Shown one piece after another: positions 7,054-14,950 of a DNA stretch of 32,285 nucleotides (position 1 is its first letter; each line of letters begins with the position of its first letter). The notes below the pieces were generated by a model that saw nothing but the letters and a program-made list of their open reading frames with translations, made no database searches and was not told where the DNA came from. A program made the position numbers and the translations under genes. Source of the stretch: Candidatus Parcubacteria bacterium (GTDB lineage Bacteria > Patescibacteriota > Minisyncoccia > UBA9983); assembly GCA_003599625.1 (NCBI GenBank), contig QZIU01000004.1:1-32285 (forward strand). Reading direction: 5' to 3'.

Positions 7054-8271
7054 TTACAACCTAAGGCTCCACAATGTCCCATCATTTTTGTTGGTAAAAA
7101 TAAGATAAGATTCATCGGCGCTGAGTTGGGGGTCGACAACATCCAATCGCGGAGTGTCAAAAATTTTCTTTGTCTCTCCGGTCGCGAGATTTTTACTCCA
7201 TACCGAGTCACTGAAGGAAACTGCTCCCTGATACCAACCGTCCGGCAAATCGGATGAAACAGCTCCGTCTGGAACGGCGCAATATAAGAATTTTCCGGTC
7301 TGTTGTCCTTTTCCGCTCCAAACGCATTTGTCGGCAAGGGTGGCAAAACCCAGTTTGGAAAAATTCTTTTCTTTCGCGTCATAGACTCCCGATTCAAGAA
7401 CATTATTTGCCGTCTGGCTGAAAACCACTTTGTCACCAGCCGGGGAAACCAAAGCCGTCATCCCTTTTATGCCGCCCAACACCCTGGCTAAGGCGCCGGT
7501 TCGCTGATCAAGCGAATACAAATAACCTTCCGTTCTTGATGACGGCTTTGTCAGCAAGAAAATCTGATCCTTTGCCGGCCAATGCAGATTAAATTCGCCG
7601 AAAGCCAGCTCAAAAATCTTTTTTTGATTTTTGTTGCTGAAGTCCGCCACTATGCCTTCCACGGAATCTTCCAATCGATTCAAATAGAAAATCTTATCCT
7701 CCGAGGGAGAGACTGTTATTTCAGAAATAGAGCTCGGCGTCGCGACTCCCTTCACTTCGCCGGTGGTGGTGGCCTTCAGCAAATGCCCGGCAGAAATGAG
7801 AAATGTTTTGACCCTCAATTTGATCTGGCCTTGCGGCGGATCATCGAAGTATCTCACAACCAGATTATCCGATTTCGGAGACCAGAAAGCTTCGAAACTC
7901 TTCGGGATCGTGGTGTTGGAAAGCCGTATTTTTTCCTCGCCTTTCAAGCTAATTTTATAAATATGCCCAGTGGCTCTTTCCATATATAACGCGGTGGTAG
8001 TGCCGTAAAAAGCCGCGCCGCTTACCGATTCTTGGGTCAGCTGAGTAAGCCGGTTTTCTTTTTGAGAAGAAATTGATCCGATCCTGGATCTTGAAGAGGA
8101 TGATCTTCTTGTTCCCGCGTTGTCGCCCGTTTCAGGGAAAGTTATTTCTGTTTTACCCCCCTCATCATCTTGTTCCGAAACCGGCCTGGAAACATAGAAA
8201 ACAAAACCCAGAAACAGCAGGGTCACAAGAATCAACGCCCCGATTATAATTTTGATTGTTTTGTTTTCCAT
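7054..8271 (-). CDS. Membrane-anchored beta-propeller-like protein of the secretion cluster
   Basis: A 405-residue protein with an N-terminal membrane helix (about residues 7-27) and the rest outside the cell. After a Ser/Arg-rich linker (near 55-75) come repeated strands of the type 'SPKSDNLVVRYF', 'SPSEDKIFYLNR', 'SPAGDKVVFSQT' and 'SADESYLIFTNKNDGTLW'. These resemble PD40/WD40-like TolB propeller blades (S-P-x-x-D/G-x-x-h-x-a). I do not recognise a named family. It is the last gene of the secretion cluster, 21 nt after the pilin-like gene, with an AGGA 4 nt from the ATG. Its role could be substrate recognition or assembly at the cell surface (inference). Confidence 0.7.
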   Translation of the reverse strand: MENKTIKIIIGALILVTLLFLGFVFYVSRPVSEQDDEGGKTEITFPETGDNAGTRRSSSSRSRIGSISSQKENRLTQLTQESVSGAAFYGTTTALYMERATGHIYKISLKGEEKIRLSNTTIPKSFEAFWSPKSDNLVVRYFDDPPQGQIKLRVKTFLISAGHLLKATTTGEVKGVATPSSISEITVSPSEDKIFYLNRLEDSVEGIVADFSNKNQKKIFELAFGEFNLHWPAKDQIFLLTKPSSRTEGYLYSLDQRTGALARVLGGIKGMTALVSPAGDKVVFSQTANNVLESGVYDAKEKNFSKLGFATLADKCVWSGKGQQTGKFLYCAVPDGAVSSDLPDGWYQGAVSFSDSVWSKNLATGETKKIFDTPRLDVVDPQLSADESYLIFTNKNDGTLWSLRL

Positions 8272-8292
8272 GATGTCCTAAATTTGCTGAAG

Positions 8293-9351
8293 TTAAGGAT
8301 TATTAAATTTATTTTCTGTTGTTTTTTGCTCTGTTTTCGTGGTTGATTCGCCCCTATTTAAGTAAGGATTATCACTTGTATCTTCTTCAGGTTCTTGCTT
8401 CGTATTCTCTTCTGTCTCGGTTGTTTCCTTTGTTTCTTCATCAACCTTCTTTATTGTTCCTTGAAATTGGCTATTTTTTGTCGAACCTTGCGGGTTCTCA
8501 AATTTATCGTTTACATTATTATTATTCTCATCATTTTGCTTTTGTTCTGTCTTAGTAGCAGATTCTCCTTTATTTATATAAGGATTATCATTATTTTTTT
8601 CATCATTTTCCTCATCATCTTTTTCTGATTGACTTTCTGAGGTATCTTTGTTCTTGCTAAAAAACTTATTATCGCTGAAATCCACCAAGGTCGGATTTAT
8701 GGTGTAAAGGAGCAAATAAGCTATGAGAATATATATTAGTCCCCAAATGGCGCTTTCTATCCTGCTTTTGGCCTCTCCTCTTGTTTTCTCATTCGCTCCG
8801 CTCGCGATATACATCACGCCGCCGATCACTATCATGAGAACCGCTAAAAATCCCGCCAAGGCTATCGTAAACCTGTATGCCCATCTCAAATACTCATCAA
8901 ACTTTACCCCCTCTTTGAGATCCTCTCCTTTTTTGGGCAAGGCTTGGAGGAGGGTAAAGGTGAATTCTCCACCACCTCCGTCTTCAATGGTGTTCCCCTC
9001 CTCAGGATTATCAGTTGTCTTTATCTCCACTTCCTCGCCCCATTCTCCATTCCGGTATTTAAAACTAGAGAACGTATGAGTGCTGCCATCGGCATCCGTA
9101 TATGTCCTTGTTCGCTTAACGGTTTCATAAGCTTTTTGACCATTTGAAGCATACTTGTATTCCGTCGTTACATCTGTGAGCGTTTGCTCGTAACCATCAT
9201 CATCTATATATGAAGTTGAGGCTTCTGTTACTTTAGATACCACTACGCCGGACTGGACGGCAAAAACTGCCTTGCCCACAAAGAGAGAAGAAAACAAAGC
9301 AAATAACAAGGTTGCAATAAAAATTTTACCCACTCTTTTGTTTATCTTCAT
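8293..9351 (-). CDS. Pilin-like (VirB2/TrbC-type) two-helix membrane protein with long extensions
   Basis: A 352-residue protein. A signal peptide (about 1-31, ending ..AVFA) precedes a 120-residue polar domain, then two membrane helices at about 160-183 and 200-217. The linker GGVMYIASGANEKTRGEAKS is typical of the pilin-like proteins in CPR secretion loci. After NPTLVDF a 120-residue acidic, Asn/Glu-rich tail carries two copies of a motif: NPYINKGESATKTEQK and NPYLNRGESTTKTEQK. VirB2-type pilins are usually near 100-150 residues, so the N-terminal domain and the tail are extra. It lies between the Ig-like secreted protein and the propeller protein. The function as a pilus or channel subunit is inferred from the helix pattern and neighbours. 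Confidence 0.72.
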   Translation of the reverse strand: MKINKRVGKIFIATLLFALFSSLFVGKAVFAVQSGVVVSKVTEASTSYIDDDGYEQTLTDVTTEYKYASNGQKAYETVKRTRTYTDADGSTHTFSSFKYRNGEWGEEVEIKTTDNPEEGNTIEDGGGGEFTFTLLQALPKKGEDLKEGVKFDEYLRWAYRFTIALAGFLAVLMIVIGGVMYIASGANEKTRGEAKSRIESAIWGLIYILIAYLLLYTINPTLVDFSDNKFFSKNKDTSESQSEKDDEENDEKNNDNPYINKGESATKTEQKQNDENNNNVNDKFENPQGSTKNSQFQGTIKKVDEETKETTETEENTKQEPEEDTSDNPYLNRGESTTKTEQKTTENKFNNP

Positions 9352-9363
9352 CGTTTTTTACCA

Positions 9364-10350
9364 TTAAAAATCCACATTTATTACTCCCTCCTCCACTTGC
9401 AAACTATTAGCCATCTCCCTTTTCATTTCAAAAGCTATCTCGGCCTGACCGGAACCTTCCCCCTTCATCAACAAAATTCTGTTTGGTCGTTTGCCTGGCT
9501 TGGCCGCTTTGTCATTCATGGTCCAAAAATAATCAGAAGTCCCTCCTTCGGCCAAGAAAAAAGGTTCGGCTAAAATATTCAGGTCTTTCCCTTGTAAAGA
9601 GGTTTTATTCCTTAAAGCTTTGCCATAAAAGGGCCCTTCAAGCGCGTCATCTTTGTAAAAAAGAAGCTTGGTTTTAAAACCGTCGTATGAAATATGCAAA
9701 AACTTTTGAAAACTGGTTCTTTTGTCTCTGGTCGAGACCTTCAAGCCGACCACGTAATCTCCTGAATCGTTCAGGCGCAAGCTCAAGGTGTTCCTGTTTA
9801 TCCCCGAATCATCCGGCAAATTTTTGTAATTCAGCGTCCATTCGTAGATCAGATTTTGCCGCGCGATCGCGCCGGCAGAGTTGAAGAGGTGGGGCAAACC
9901 GGTAACTTTTATCAAAGCCTTTCTTGAAGGCAGGGCTTTCCCCTTATAGCCCGCGGGAACAGTTGTTTGCGCCTCCCAGAGGAAATCAATGTCGCCGCCG
10001 GAAAATTTTTTTGTCTTGGATGTCTCAATACCTGAATCCGTCACGATACTTACCGAAAGCGCGCTCTCCTTGCCGAGGGAAGGCAGAGTGAAATTAGCCG
10101 TCTTTTTCCCCGTTCCTTTTTCTATCACTTTTCCGTCCAGCGTCCAGGTTATGACGCTTCTGTTTACATCGAACTGATAACTGATTATCTTTGCCGAGAC
10201 CGTTTCACCCGGCCTTGGGTCATTGGGAATAATTTCTATTATAAAATCGGAACTGTAGTCATCTATTTCCTGGGTCTTGCCAACCGAAGGCAAGGAAAAA
10301 ACAAGAAGAGTTACGCCTAATATCAGAAATGTTAAAAGTCTTGTTTTCAT
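9364..10350 (-). CDS. Secreted Ig-like protein of the secretion cluster
   Basis: A 328-residue protein with a clear signal peptide (about 1-26) and no later membrane helix. The mature part looks like tandem beta-sandwich domains: a first with 'IIPNDPRPGETVSAKIISYQ' and 'ITWTLDGKVIEKGTGKKTANF', and a second with 'NLIYEWTLNYKNL' and 'DSGDYVVGLKVST', similar to PKD/Ig-like folds. A third beta-rich segment follows. I know no function for it. It starts 12 nt after the 3' end of the coiled-coil membrane gene, and a strong extended -10 box (TGATAAAAT) lies 6 nt from the ATG, so this gene and the two after it may have their own leaderless transcript. Confidence 0.7.
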   Translation of the reverse strand: MKTRLLTFLILGVTLLVFSLPSVGKTQEIDDYSSDFIIEIIPNDPRPGETVSAKIISYQFDVNRSVITWTLDGKVIEKGTGKKTANFTLPSLGKESALSVSIVTDSGIETSKTKKFSGGDIDFLWEAQTTVPAGYKGKALPSRKALIKVTGLPHLFNSAGAIARQNLIYEWTLNYKNLPDDSGINRNTLSLRLNDSGDYVVGLKVSTRDKRTSFQKFLHISYDGFKTKLLFYKDDALEGPFYGKALRNKTSLQGKDLNILAEPFFLAEGGTSDYFWTMNDKAAKPGKRPNRILLMKGEGSGQAEIAFEMKREMANSLQVEEGVINVDF

Positions 10351-10356
10351 CCTAAT

Positions 10357-10365
10357 ATTTTATCA
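10357..10365 (-). promoter_or_regulatory. Extended -10 promoter of the Ig-like/pilin/propeller genes
   Basis: Minus strand TGA-TAAAAT (TGn plus 5 of 6), 6 nt before the ATG at 10350. It overlaps the last codon of the preceding gene. The spacing predicts a transcript starting on the ATG. Confidence 0.5.
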
Positions 10366-10998
10366 CAATTCGAATCTCCTTTCGACTTCTTTGATCTCGT
10401 CATCCGTCATATTGGCCAATTTTTCTCTCTCTTCCTTAATTTTTTTAATCCTTTTTAAAAGACCCTTCCATGCAAAAAGTATCGCTATTGTTGTCAAAGG
10501 AAGCTCCTCTATTATCGGCAAACTGTCCCCGATGAACATTGAAAGAACCCAAGCAAATATCCTTCCTTTAAGCATACCCCGTCCCCACATTAGATAAAAA
10601 AGAACGCTTGTCAGAAAAAAACCGGGAATTTGTCCTATAATTGGTATTAGACCAACACCTAGAAAATCCAACGCAATATCCAAAAGTCCATCCTTTGCGA
10701 GACCTATGATTAAAACAATAAAAAAGGCTGATTTATCGTTGCCTTTTTCTATCATCTTCTCTAGTTTTTCAGCAACATCATTAGCGATTGAAGATATTTT
10801 TAATCGCTCTCGGCTTAATAATAGCCTGGCCTGATTTAATCTGGCCTGCCGCTCCTCTTCGTCATATTCTTGGACAAAAGTTTTTCTGTATTTTGCCCCA
10901 GGAAATTGTTTGGATATATCTTCCCTCCGCTCTTCCATCTTGGGCATTTTTCCCAACAGCGCTTCTCTTTGCTTTTTTTCAGCTTGGGTTTCCTGCAT
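10363..10998 (-). CDS. Coiled-coil membrane protein of the secretion cluster (unknown function)
   Basis: A 211-residue protein with no family I can name. Residues 1-85 are charged and helical (coiled-coil-like: EAEKKQREALLGKM, EEERQARLNQARLLLSRERL). Then come about three or four membrane segments (FFIVLIIGLAKDGLLDIALDF; VGLIPIIGQIPGFFLTSVLFYLMW; IFAWVLSMFIGDSLPIIEELPLTTIAILFAW), then a short charged helix (RIKKIKEEREKLANMTDDEIKEVERRFEL). It sits 29 nt after the VirB4 ATPase gene and before the Ig-like gene, so it is probably an inner-membrane part of the secretion machine. No Shine-Dalgarno sequence is visible. Confidence 0.65.
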   Translation of the reverse strand: MQETQAEKKQREALLGKMPKMEERREDISKQFPGAKYRKTFVQEYDEEERQARLNQARLLLSRERLKISSIANDVAEKLEKMIEKGNDKSAFFIVLIIGLAKDGLLDIALDFLGVGLIPIIGQIPGFFLTSVLFYLMWGRGMLKGRIFAWVLSMFIGDSLPIIEELPLTTIAILFAWKGLLKRIKKIKEEREKLANMTDDEIKEVERRFEL

Positions 10999-11027
10999 AA
11001 AATTTTTTCAAAAATCAAAGGATCAAT

Positions 11028-12857
11028 TTATTGTTGAGATAAATTAAACTCTTCTTTAGCCTTCTTAATGGCCATCAATTGAGCAGGGTCTGAAGTGATG
11101 ATCTGATCCTCGGTATACGAAGCCAGAATTTTGATGGCCACATGCTTGAGTCCGGCAAAAAATATTCCCTCTCCCACATCCGATTCAAGAAGCAGGAACT
11201 TTTCTTCATCGGTAAGATTGAAGGTTCTTTGCACAACATCGATGGTGGCCGGGGATTGCTTCAGAAGCAGTTGAATGGAAGAGTTGGTTATTATCGGGAT
11301 GCCGTAAGGAGAAGCCAGAAAGTCCCCCACGTCTTGCGTAATAGTGGCCAAACCCAAATAATATTTTCTACACCTCTTGGCTATGCCATAGAGGAAAGAC
11401 GCCGTGTCCTCATACTTCATCATCCACCAGGCCTCGTCTATCACCAGTAGCCTTTTCTTGATATCTTTCCTGATAGTATTCCAAATGAAATGAGTGATGA
11501 GATACATGCCTACCGGCCTCAATTCGTCTTCCATGTCGCGAATGGAAAACACGACAAGTTTTTTGTTTATATCCACGTTGCTCGGCTGATTGATGAACCC
11601 GGCCCAAGTGCCTTTCGTGTACTTGGCGAATCGCTGAGCCAGGTTTTCTCCGCCTTCCATGCCGGCCAAAACCAGCTCGAGATCGGAAAGAATGGGCGGT
11701 GTCGCGCCGGAAAAGTCGGTTTCCGCCGTGATGTCTTTGGCGGCGTAGGTCTCCGTGATGGCGCGATCCATAATGGAATCTTCCTCTGTGGTAAGACCGC
11801 CAAGCATGATCCTAAACAAACCGACCAGGGAAATAATATTTGACCTGAGAACATCCGCCGGCGATTCGTCTTCCCTGACCGGCGGCAGATCGAACGGATT
11901 GATATGGTGCTGTGAATTGAGCGATATGTTGAAGTATCTTCCGCCCGTGGCTTCGGCCAGATACTCGTATTCCCTTTCCGGATCGATAACTATCACCTCC
12001 GTTCCGAACATCAAGCTTCTGAGCACTTCGAGTTTGGTGGTGTAAGACTTTCCGGAACCGGCCTTGGCGAAGATCACGGAATTATAGTTCTCCAAAGAGA
12101 ACCGGTCGAAGAGAACAAGGCTGTTGTTGTGGCGGTTGATGCCATAAAGGATCCCTTTATCGGAAGACAGATCGAAAGAGACGAAGGGAAAGAGGCTGGA
12201 GATCGGCGAGGAGTTAAGCTGTGTATTGATATCCAGTTTATCCGTTCCCAAGGGGAAAACGGTCTCCAAACCTTCCTTTTGTTGGAAGAGGCTCGGTTTT
12301 ACATATACCAATTTTGATTCCAAAATGGACTTTATCTCCGTTTCCGTTTGATTGAGTTCTTCCACCGTATCGGCATAAACCGTTATATACAAGCCGACAT
12401 TAAAAAGCTTTTCCTGAGCTTGCTGGAGTTTGTCTCGCAGATCTTCCAAGTCGCTGTAAGCCGTATCAAGAACAGGATCCCTTACGAAGCCTTTTTCTTC
12501 CTTCATGTGTATCTGCGACTGAACTTCAGCCACTTTCTTCTGAAGCTGCCTTAGCACGCTGACCGTGTCTATGGGGTGGATAAAAATGGAAATATCGAAA
12601 ACTTTGTCCAAATTTATGACCGGAGAAAACCAATTGGCCGCCAAAAACCGCGGATAAGACATCACGAAAAGCACCCTGGCCACTTTTTCTCCGATCTTGA
12701 TGTGGTTTGGGGTTATCTCCAAGGCGGATGGGGCGATTATATCCTGCAACCTCAAAACGCCGGATTCATAAATTTCCCGGGGAATGACGGGAAGGATCTC
12801 ATTTTCCTCCTGACTGTTTTTCTTTTTTTGGTTTAATAAATTATCCAGGAAAGACAT
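11028..12857 (-). CDS. virB4: VirB4/TraC-type secretion ATPase (ATPase part)
   Basis: A 609-residue ATPase of the VirB4 class, which powers type IV secretion at the inner membrane. An N-terminal mixed region (about 1-230) precedes the AAA-like domain. Walker A is AKAGSGKS at 264-271, a conserved IDPEREY follows at 291-297, and Walker B is RLLVIDEAW at 469-477 with Asp474/Glu475. Typical VirB4 proteins are about 800 residues; here the extreme N-terminal part is a separate upstream gene (13047-13682). It is SD-less. The large palindrome at 12927-13050 separates the two halves. It is the strongest marker for a type IV secretion-like locus in the window. Confidence 0.93.
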   Translation of the reverse strand: MSFLDNLLNQKKKNSQEENEILPVIPREIYESGVLRLQDIIAPSALEITPNHIKIGEKVARVLFVMSYPRFLAANWFSPVINLDKVFDISIFIHPIDTVSVLRQLQKKVAEVQSQIHMKEEKGFVRDPVLDTAYSDLEDLRDKLQQAQEKLFNVGLYITVYADTVEELNQTETEIKSILESKLVYVKPSLFQQKEGLETVFPLGTDKLDINTQLNSSPISSLFPFVSFDLSSDKGILYGINRHNNSLVLFDRFSLENYNSVIFAKAGSGKSYTTKLEVLRSLMFGTEVIVIDPEREYEYLAEATGGRYFNISLNSQHHINPFDLPPVREDESPADVLRSNIISLVGLFRIMLGGLTTEEDSIMDRAITETYAAKDITAETDFSGATPPILSDLELVLAGMEGGENLAQRFAKYTKGTWAGFINQPSNVDINKKLVVFSIRDMEDELRPVGMYLITHFIWNTIRKDIKKRLLVIDEAWWMMKYEDTASFLYGIAKRCRKYYLGLATITQDVGDFLASPYGIPIITNSSIQLLLKQSPATIDVVQRTFNLTDEEKFLLLESDVGEGIFFAGLKHVAIKILASYTEDQIITSDPAQLMAIKKAKEEFNLSQQ

Positions 12858-12926
12858 ATTTTATTACAATTCTTATTGTTTTGAAATCTAGAATTATTTT
12901 CTTTTTTTACTTATTGATGAAACTCC

Positions 12927-13050
12927 ATAATTTTCAATTATCAATTTACAATTTTCAATCAATGGTCAATACTCAATGTTCAAATTTTCAACTGAAAATT
13001 AAGTTATTGAAAATTCATTGTAAAATTGGTTATTGAAAATTGAAAATTAT
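12927..13050. repeat. Large AT-rich palindrome between the two VirB4 parts
   Basis: The left arm ATAATTTTCAATTATCAATT and the right arm, which reads on the other strand ATAATTTTCAATTTTCAATA, continue as imperfect inverted repeats (ACAATTTTCAAT, CATTGTAAAATTGG) around a centre near 12985-13000. It fills almost the entire 189-nt spacer. The TAA stop of the upstream gene (13047-13049) lies inside its outer end. Confidence 0.8.
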
Positions 13051-13682
13051 CTTACTCCTCCTTTCTCCCTTTCGCCGGGATTGAACAGTTGATAAAATAA
13101 TTCTATCAGTTCTTCCGTCCCAAGGGGAGCCACCCTCACGCCGACCCTGGCCAGACCTTGGGACACTATATCCGCTCTTTGCGTCAATTGGGCTTTGTTT
13201 TCTTCAAAATCGCCGGCGGCCTTGCCTTTTTTCTTTGTCGGCGACAAGCTGTTCAAAAATCCTCCCAAAGGGCTTTTTTGCAGCTCGATCGAGGCGGTAG
13301 TATATGGGACTGAGATGTAGAAAGTTTTGGCCACTACATTGCTGATCTTGACGAAATTCTTGATGAACTCGATATATTCCCTGGTTTGTATGCGCATAAG
13401 ATCGTTGTCCTGCTTTTTCTCTTGTTCGGCAAGCATGGAGATGTACGGCTCGATGTTCAACTTTCTGGACTGGATGAAAAACTGGACGGAAAAATCCAGA
13501 GAATTCAGGAAGTTCTGGTATTGTAAAATAATGGCGTTCTGTTCGTCTTCCGATTTAAGCGCGAAGTTCAAGGTGGAAGCCATTAAGATCATATGATAAG
13601 AACCGTCCTTCAAAATGACGACCCCGTCGCGAATCTCCTTTATCGGTATGAATTCCTGGCTTGATTTGATTGAACTGGCCAT
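13047..13682 (-). CDS. TraC-like/VirB4 N-terminal domain protein
   Basis: A 211-residue cytosolic protein with the start of VirB4/TraC proteins: 'IPIKEIRDGVVILKDGSYHMILMASTLNFALKSEDEQNAII', then 'FLNSLDFSVQFFIQSRKLNIEPY' and 'TREYIEFIKNFVKISNVVAKTFYISVPY'. This is the region that precedes the ATPase domain in VirB4 homologues, here on its own gene. It likely joins the ATPase at the membrane base with PrgI. A TTG two codons upstream (13688) could also start it, but ATG at 13682 lies 7 nt after a perfect extended -10 box. The terminal GGVR codons run straight into the palindrome that separates it from virB4. Confidence 0.85.
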   Translation of the reverse strand: MASSIKSSQEFIPIKEIRDGVVILKDGSYHMILMASTLNFALKSEDEQNAIILQYQNFLNSLDFSVQFFIQSRKLNIEPYISMLAEQEKKQDNDLMRIQTREYIEFIKNFVKISNVVAKTFYISVPYTTASIELQKSPLGGFLNSLSPTKKKGKAAGDFEENKAQLTQRADIVSQGLARVGVRVAPLGTEELIELFYQLFNPGEREKGGVR

Positions 13683-13689
13683 TGGCAAT

Positions 13690-13698
13690 ATTATATCA
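13690..13698 (-). promoter_or_regulatory. Extended -10 promoter of the TraC-like gene
   Basis: Minus strand TGA-TATAAT is a perfect TGnTATAAT, 7 nt upstream of the ATG at 13682. No clear -35 is present. The spacing implies a leaderless mRNA for the VirB4 pair within the larger cluster. Confidence 0.6.
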
Positions 13699-13726
13699 CA
13701 AGTTCGAAACTAAAAACTTTACAAAT

Positions 13727-13745
13727 TATCCGCCATGGGCGGATA
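13727..13745 (-). terminator. Hairpin after prgI, possible terminator or attenuator
   Basis: A perfect 8-bp stem, TATCCGCC/GGCGGATA, with a 3-nt loop. On the minus strand it is followed by ATTTGTAAAGTTTTT. It lies between the PrgI stop and the promoter of the TraC-like gene, so it could partly end the upstream transcript. The T-run is interrupted, so this is uncertain; it could be another small repeat. Confidence 0.35.
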
Positions 13746-13779
13746 CCAAAATTTTGATTTTTGCTTTTTTATTTTTGCA

Positions 13780-14199
13780 TTATTTTATGTTGTGTTTAAT
13801 ATCCAAACTCCACGACAACTCCTTTAGCTTGCTTTTGGTGAGCTTCGGCAAAAATTGCGCCGGGACTTTCTCTTTGATCTCGTCCGCCTTCAACTGATCT
13901 ATGGAAGTCGCTTTTTTGATCTTCTCTTTCTTCCAGACGTAAATTTTCGGCGAAAGCCCGTACCTGACGGCGCTCTCCGTGATCTTGATGAACGGCCGGT
14001 TATTGACCTTATAGAAAGCCAGCGCTACCGCGAACGCCCCGATAGGGACTGCCAGCATGACGGTCAAAAAAAACGGCAGCGAAACATGGACAAGAAATAT
14101 CAAACCCGCCCCTCCGGCAAGATAAATAAACTGCTTGAAGGTAAGCGGCCCGAATATTTTGCTTTCTATTTCGATGAATTGGGGAACTTGGAAACGCAT
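13780..14199 (-). CDS. PrgI family membrane protein
   Basis: A 139-residue protein. The start 'RFQVPQFIEIESKIFGPLTFKQFIYL' is the PrgI-family signature; two membrane helices at about 24-44 and 47-66 follow, then 'YKVNNRPFIKITESAVRYGLSPKIYVWKKEK' and a charged C terminus. PrgI proteins occur next to VirB4 in Gram-positive and CPR type IV secretion loci, where they are thought to take the VirB3-like membrane role. The ATG is 2 nt from spacer repeat copy 3, so no Shine-Dalgarno site exists. Gene order 212-aa protein, PrgI, TraC-N, VirB4 supports the assignment. Confidence 0.88.
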   Translation of the reverse strand: MRFQVPQFIEIESKIFGPLTFKQFIYLAGGAGLIFLVHVSLPFFLTVMLAVPIGAFAVALAFYKVNNRPFIKITESAVRYGLSPKIYVWKKEKIKKATSIDQLKADEIKEKVPAQFLPKLTKSKLKELSWSLDIKHNIK

Positions 14200-14200
14200 T

Positions 14201-14287
14201 GGATTAGCTTTTTAGGTTGTAGGAATTAGGTTGTAGCTTTTTCGTATTTAAATTTCTAAGAAGCTAATTCCTAACTCCTACAACCTA
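14201..14287 (-). repeat. Spacer palindromic repeat, copy 3 (before prgI)
   Basis: Minus strand: TAG (stop codon of the 212-aa gene), then GTTGTAGG-type 7-mers, GGAATTAGCTTCTTAG, an A/T loop, AAAAAGCTACAACC, TAATTCCTACAACC and TAAAAAGCTAATCC, ending against the PrgI ATG. Same family as copies 1 and 2, more than 7 kb away. Confidence 0.78.
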
Positions 14288-14923
14288 TTCAATCTGCTCT
14301 CTATACGGATCTGTCCCTTGATACCCCTTCGGCTTTTCAGACTTCGGAACTTGTTTCTCATCCAGCTGCTTTTCTTCGACCGGGGCTTTGAAAATTTCTT
14401 CCTTCGTTTTCGCCTCGAAGGGATTCACATTGCCCTTCAAAATAGCCGGGATGTCTTCCTTATGATGATCTCTTTCGATTTCTTTCAATATTTCGGCTCT
14501 GTGGTCATCCAAATTCTCGGAAGGATCGGAAAACTGAGCGGATGACTTTTGTTCTGCCTCGGCTGGATGTTCTGCCATTGACGGCTCGTTACCCTCATCT
14601 CTTATATTGTGGATCTTTCTAAGAGAATCTCTCACTTTTTTGAATATTTTCTCGTTTATATCCCCAGCTATCGCTCTTGCCGTCTCTTTGTCTATCTCCA
14701 ACCTCTGAGCAAGATTGGGAATAAACTCGTTCGGGTGGGTAACGCCCAGCATAACCATACCTGTTTCATTCCCAAGCTCGCCAATTTTGTCCACCATGAG
14801 ATTATACTTTCTTCCAAGAAGATTAACGGCAGAAGTGGTATCAACGCTAAAAATAGAATCTTTCAAATCTTCAGGTAGATTGTCGTACATCTGGGCTATT
14901 TCTTGTTCCGATAAGTTTTTCAT
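14285..14923 (-). CDS. Conserved hypothetical protein of CPR secretion loci
   Basis: A 212-residue soluble protein. Residues 1-105 are a compact helical domain ('LPEDLKDSIFSVDTTSAVNLLGRKYNLMVDKIGELGNETGMVMLGVTHPNEFIPNLAQRLEIDKETARAIAGDINEKIF'). I recall similar proteins beside PrgI/VirB4 in CPR genomes but know no function. Residues 110-212 are acidic, proline- and lysine-rich and probably disordered. It lies 27 nt after the TrbL-like gene and before prgI. It might be a cytosolic adaptor of the secretion base (inference). Its TAG stop is the first three bases of spacer repeat copy 3. Confidence 0.7.
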   Translation of the reverse strand: MKNLSEQEIAQMYDNLPEDLKDSIFSVDTTSAVNLLGRKYNLMVDKIGELGNETGMVMLGVTHPNEFIPNLAQRLEIDKETARAIAGDINEKIFKKVRDSLRKIHNIRDEGNEPSMAEHPAEAEQKSSAQFSDPSENLDDHRAEILKEIERDHHKEDIPAILKGNVNPFEAKTKEEIFKAPVEEKQLDEKQVPKSEKPKGYQGTDPYREQIE

Positions 14924-14950
14924 ATTCTTATTGCTTATTAAATAATCTTA

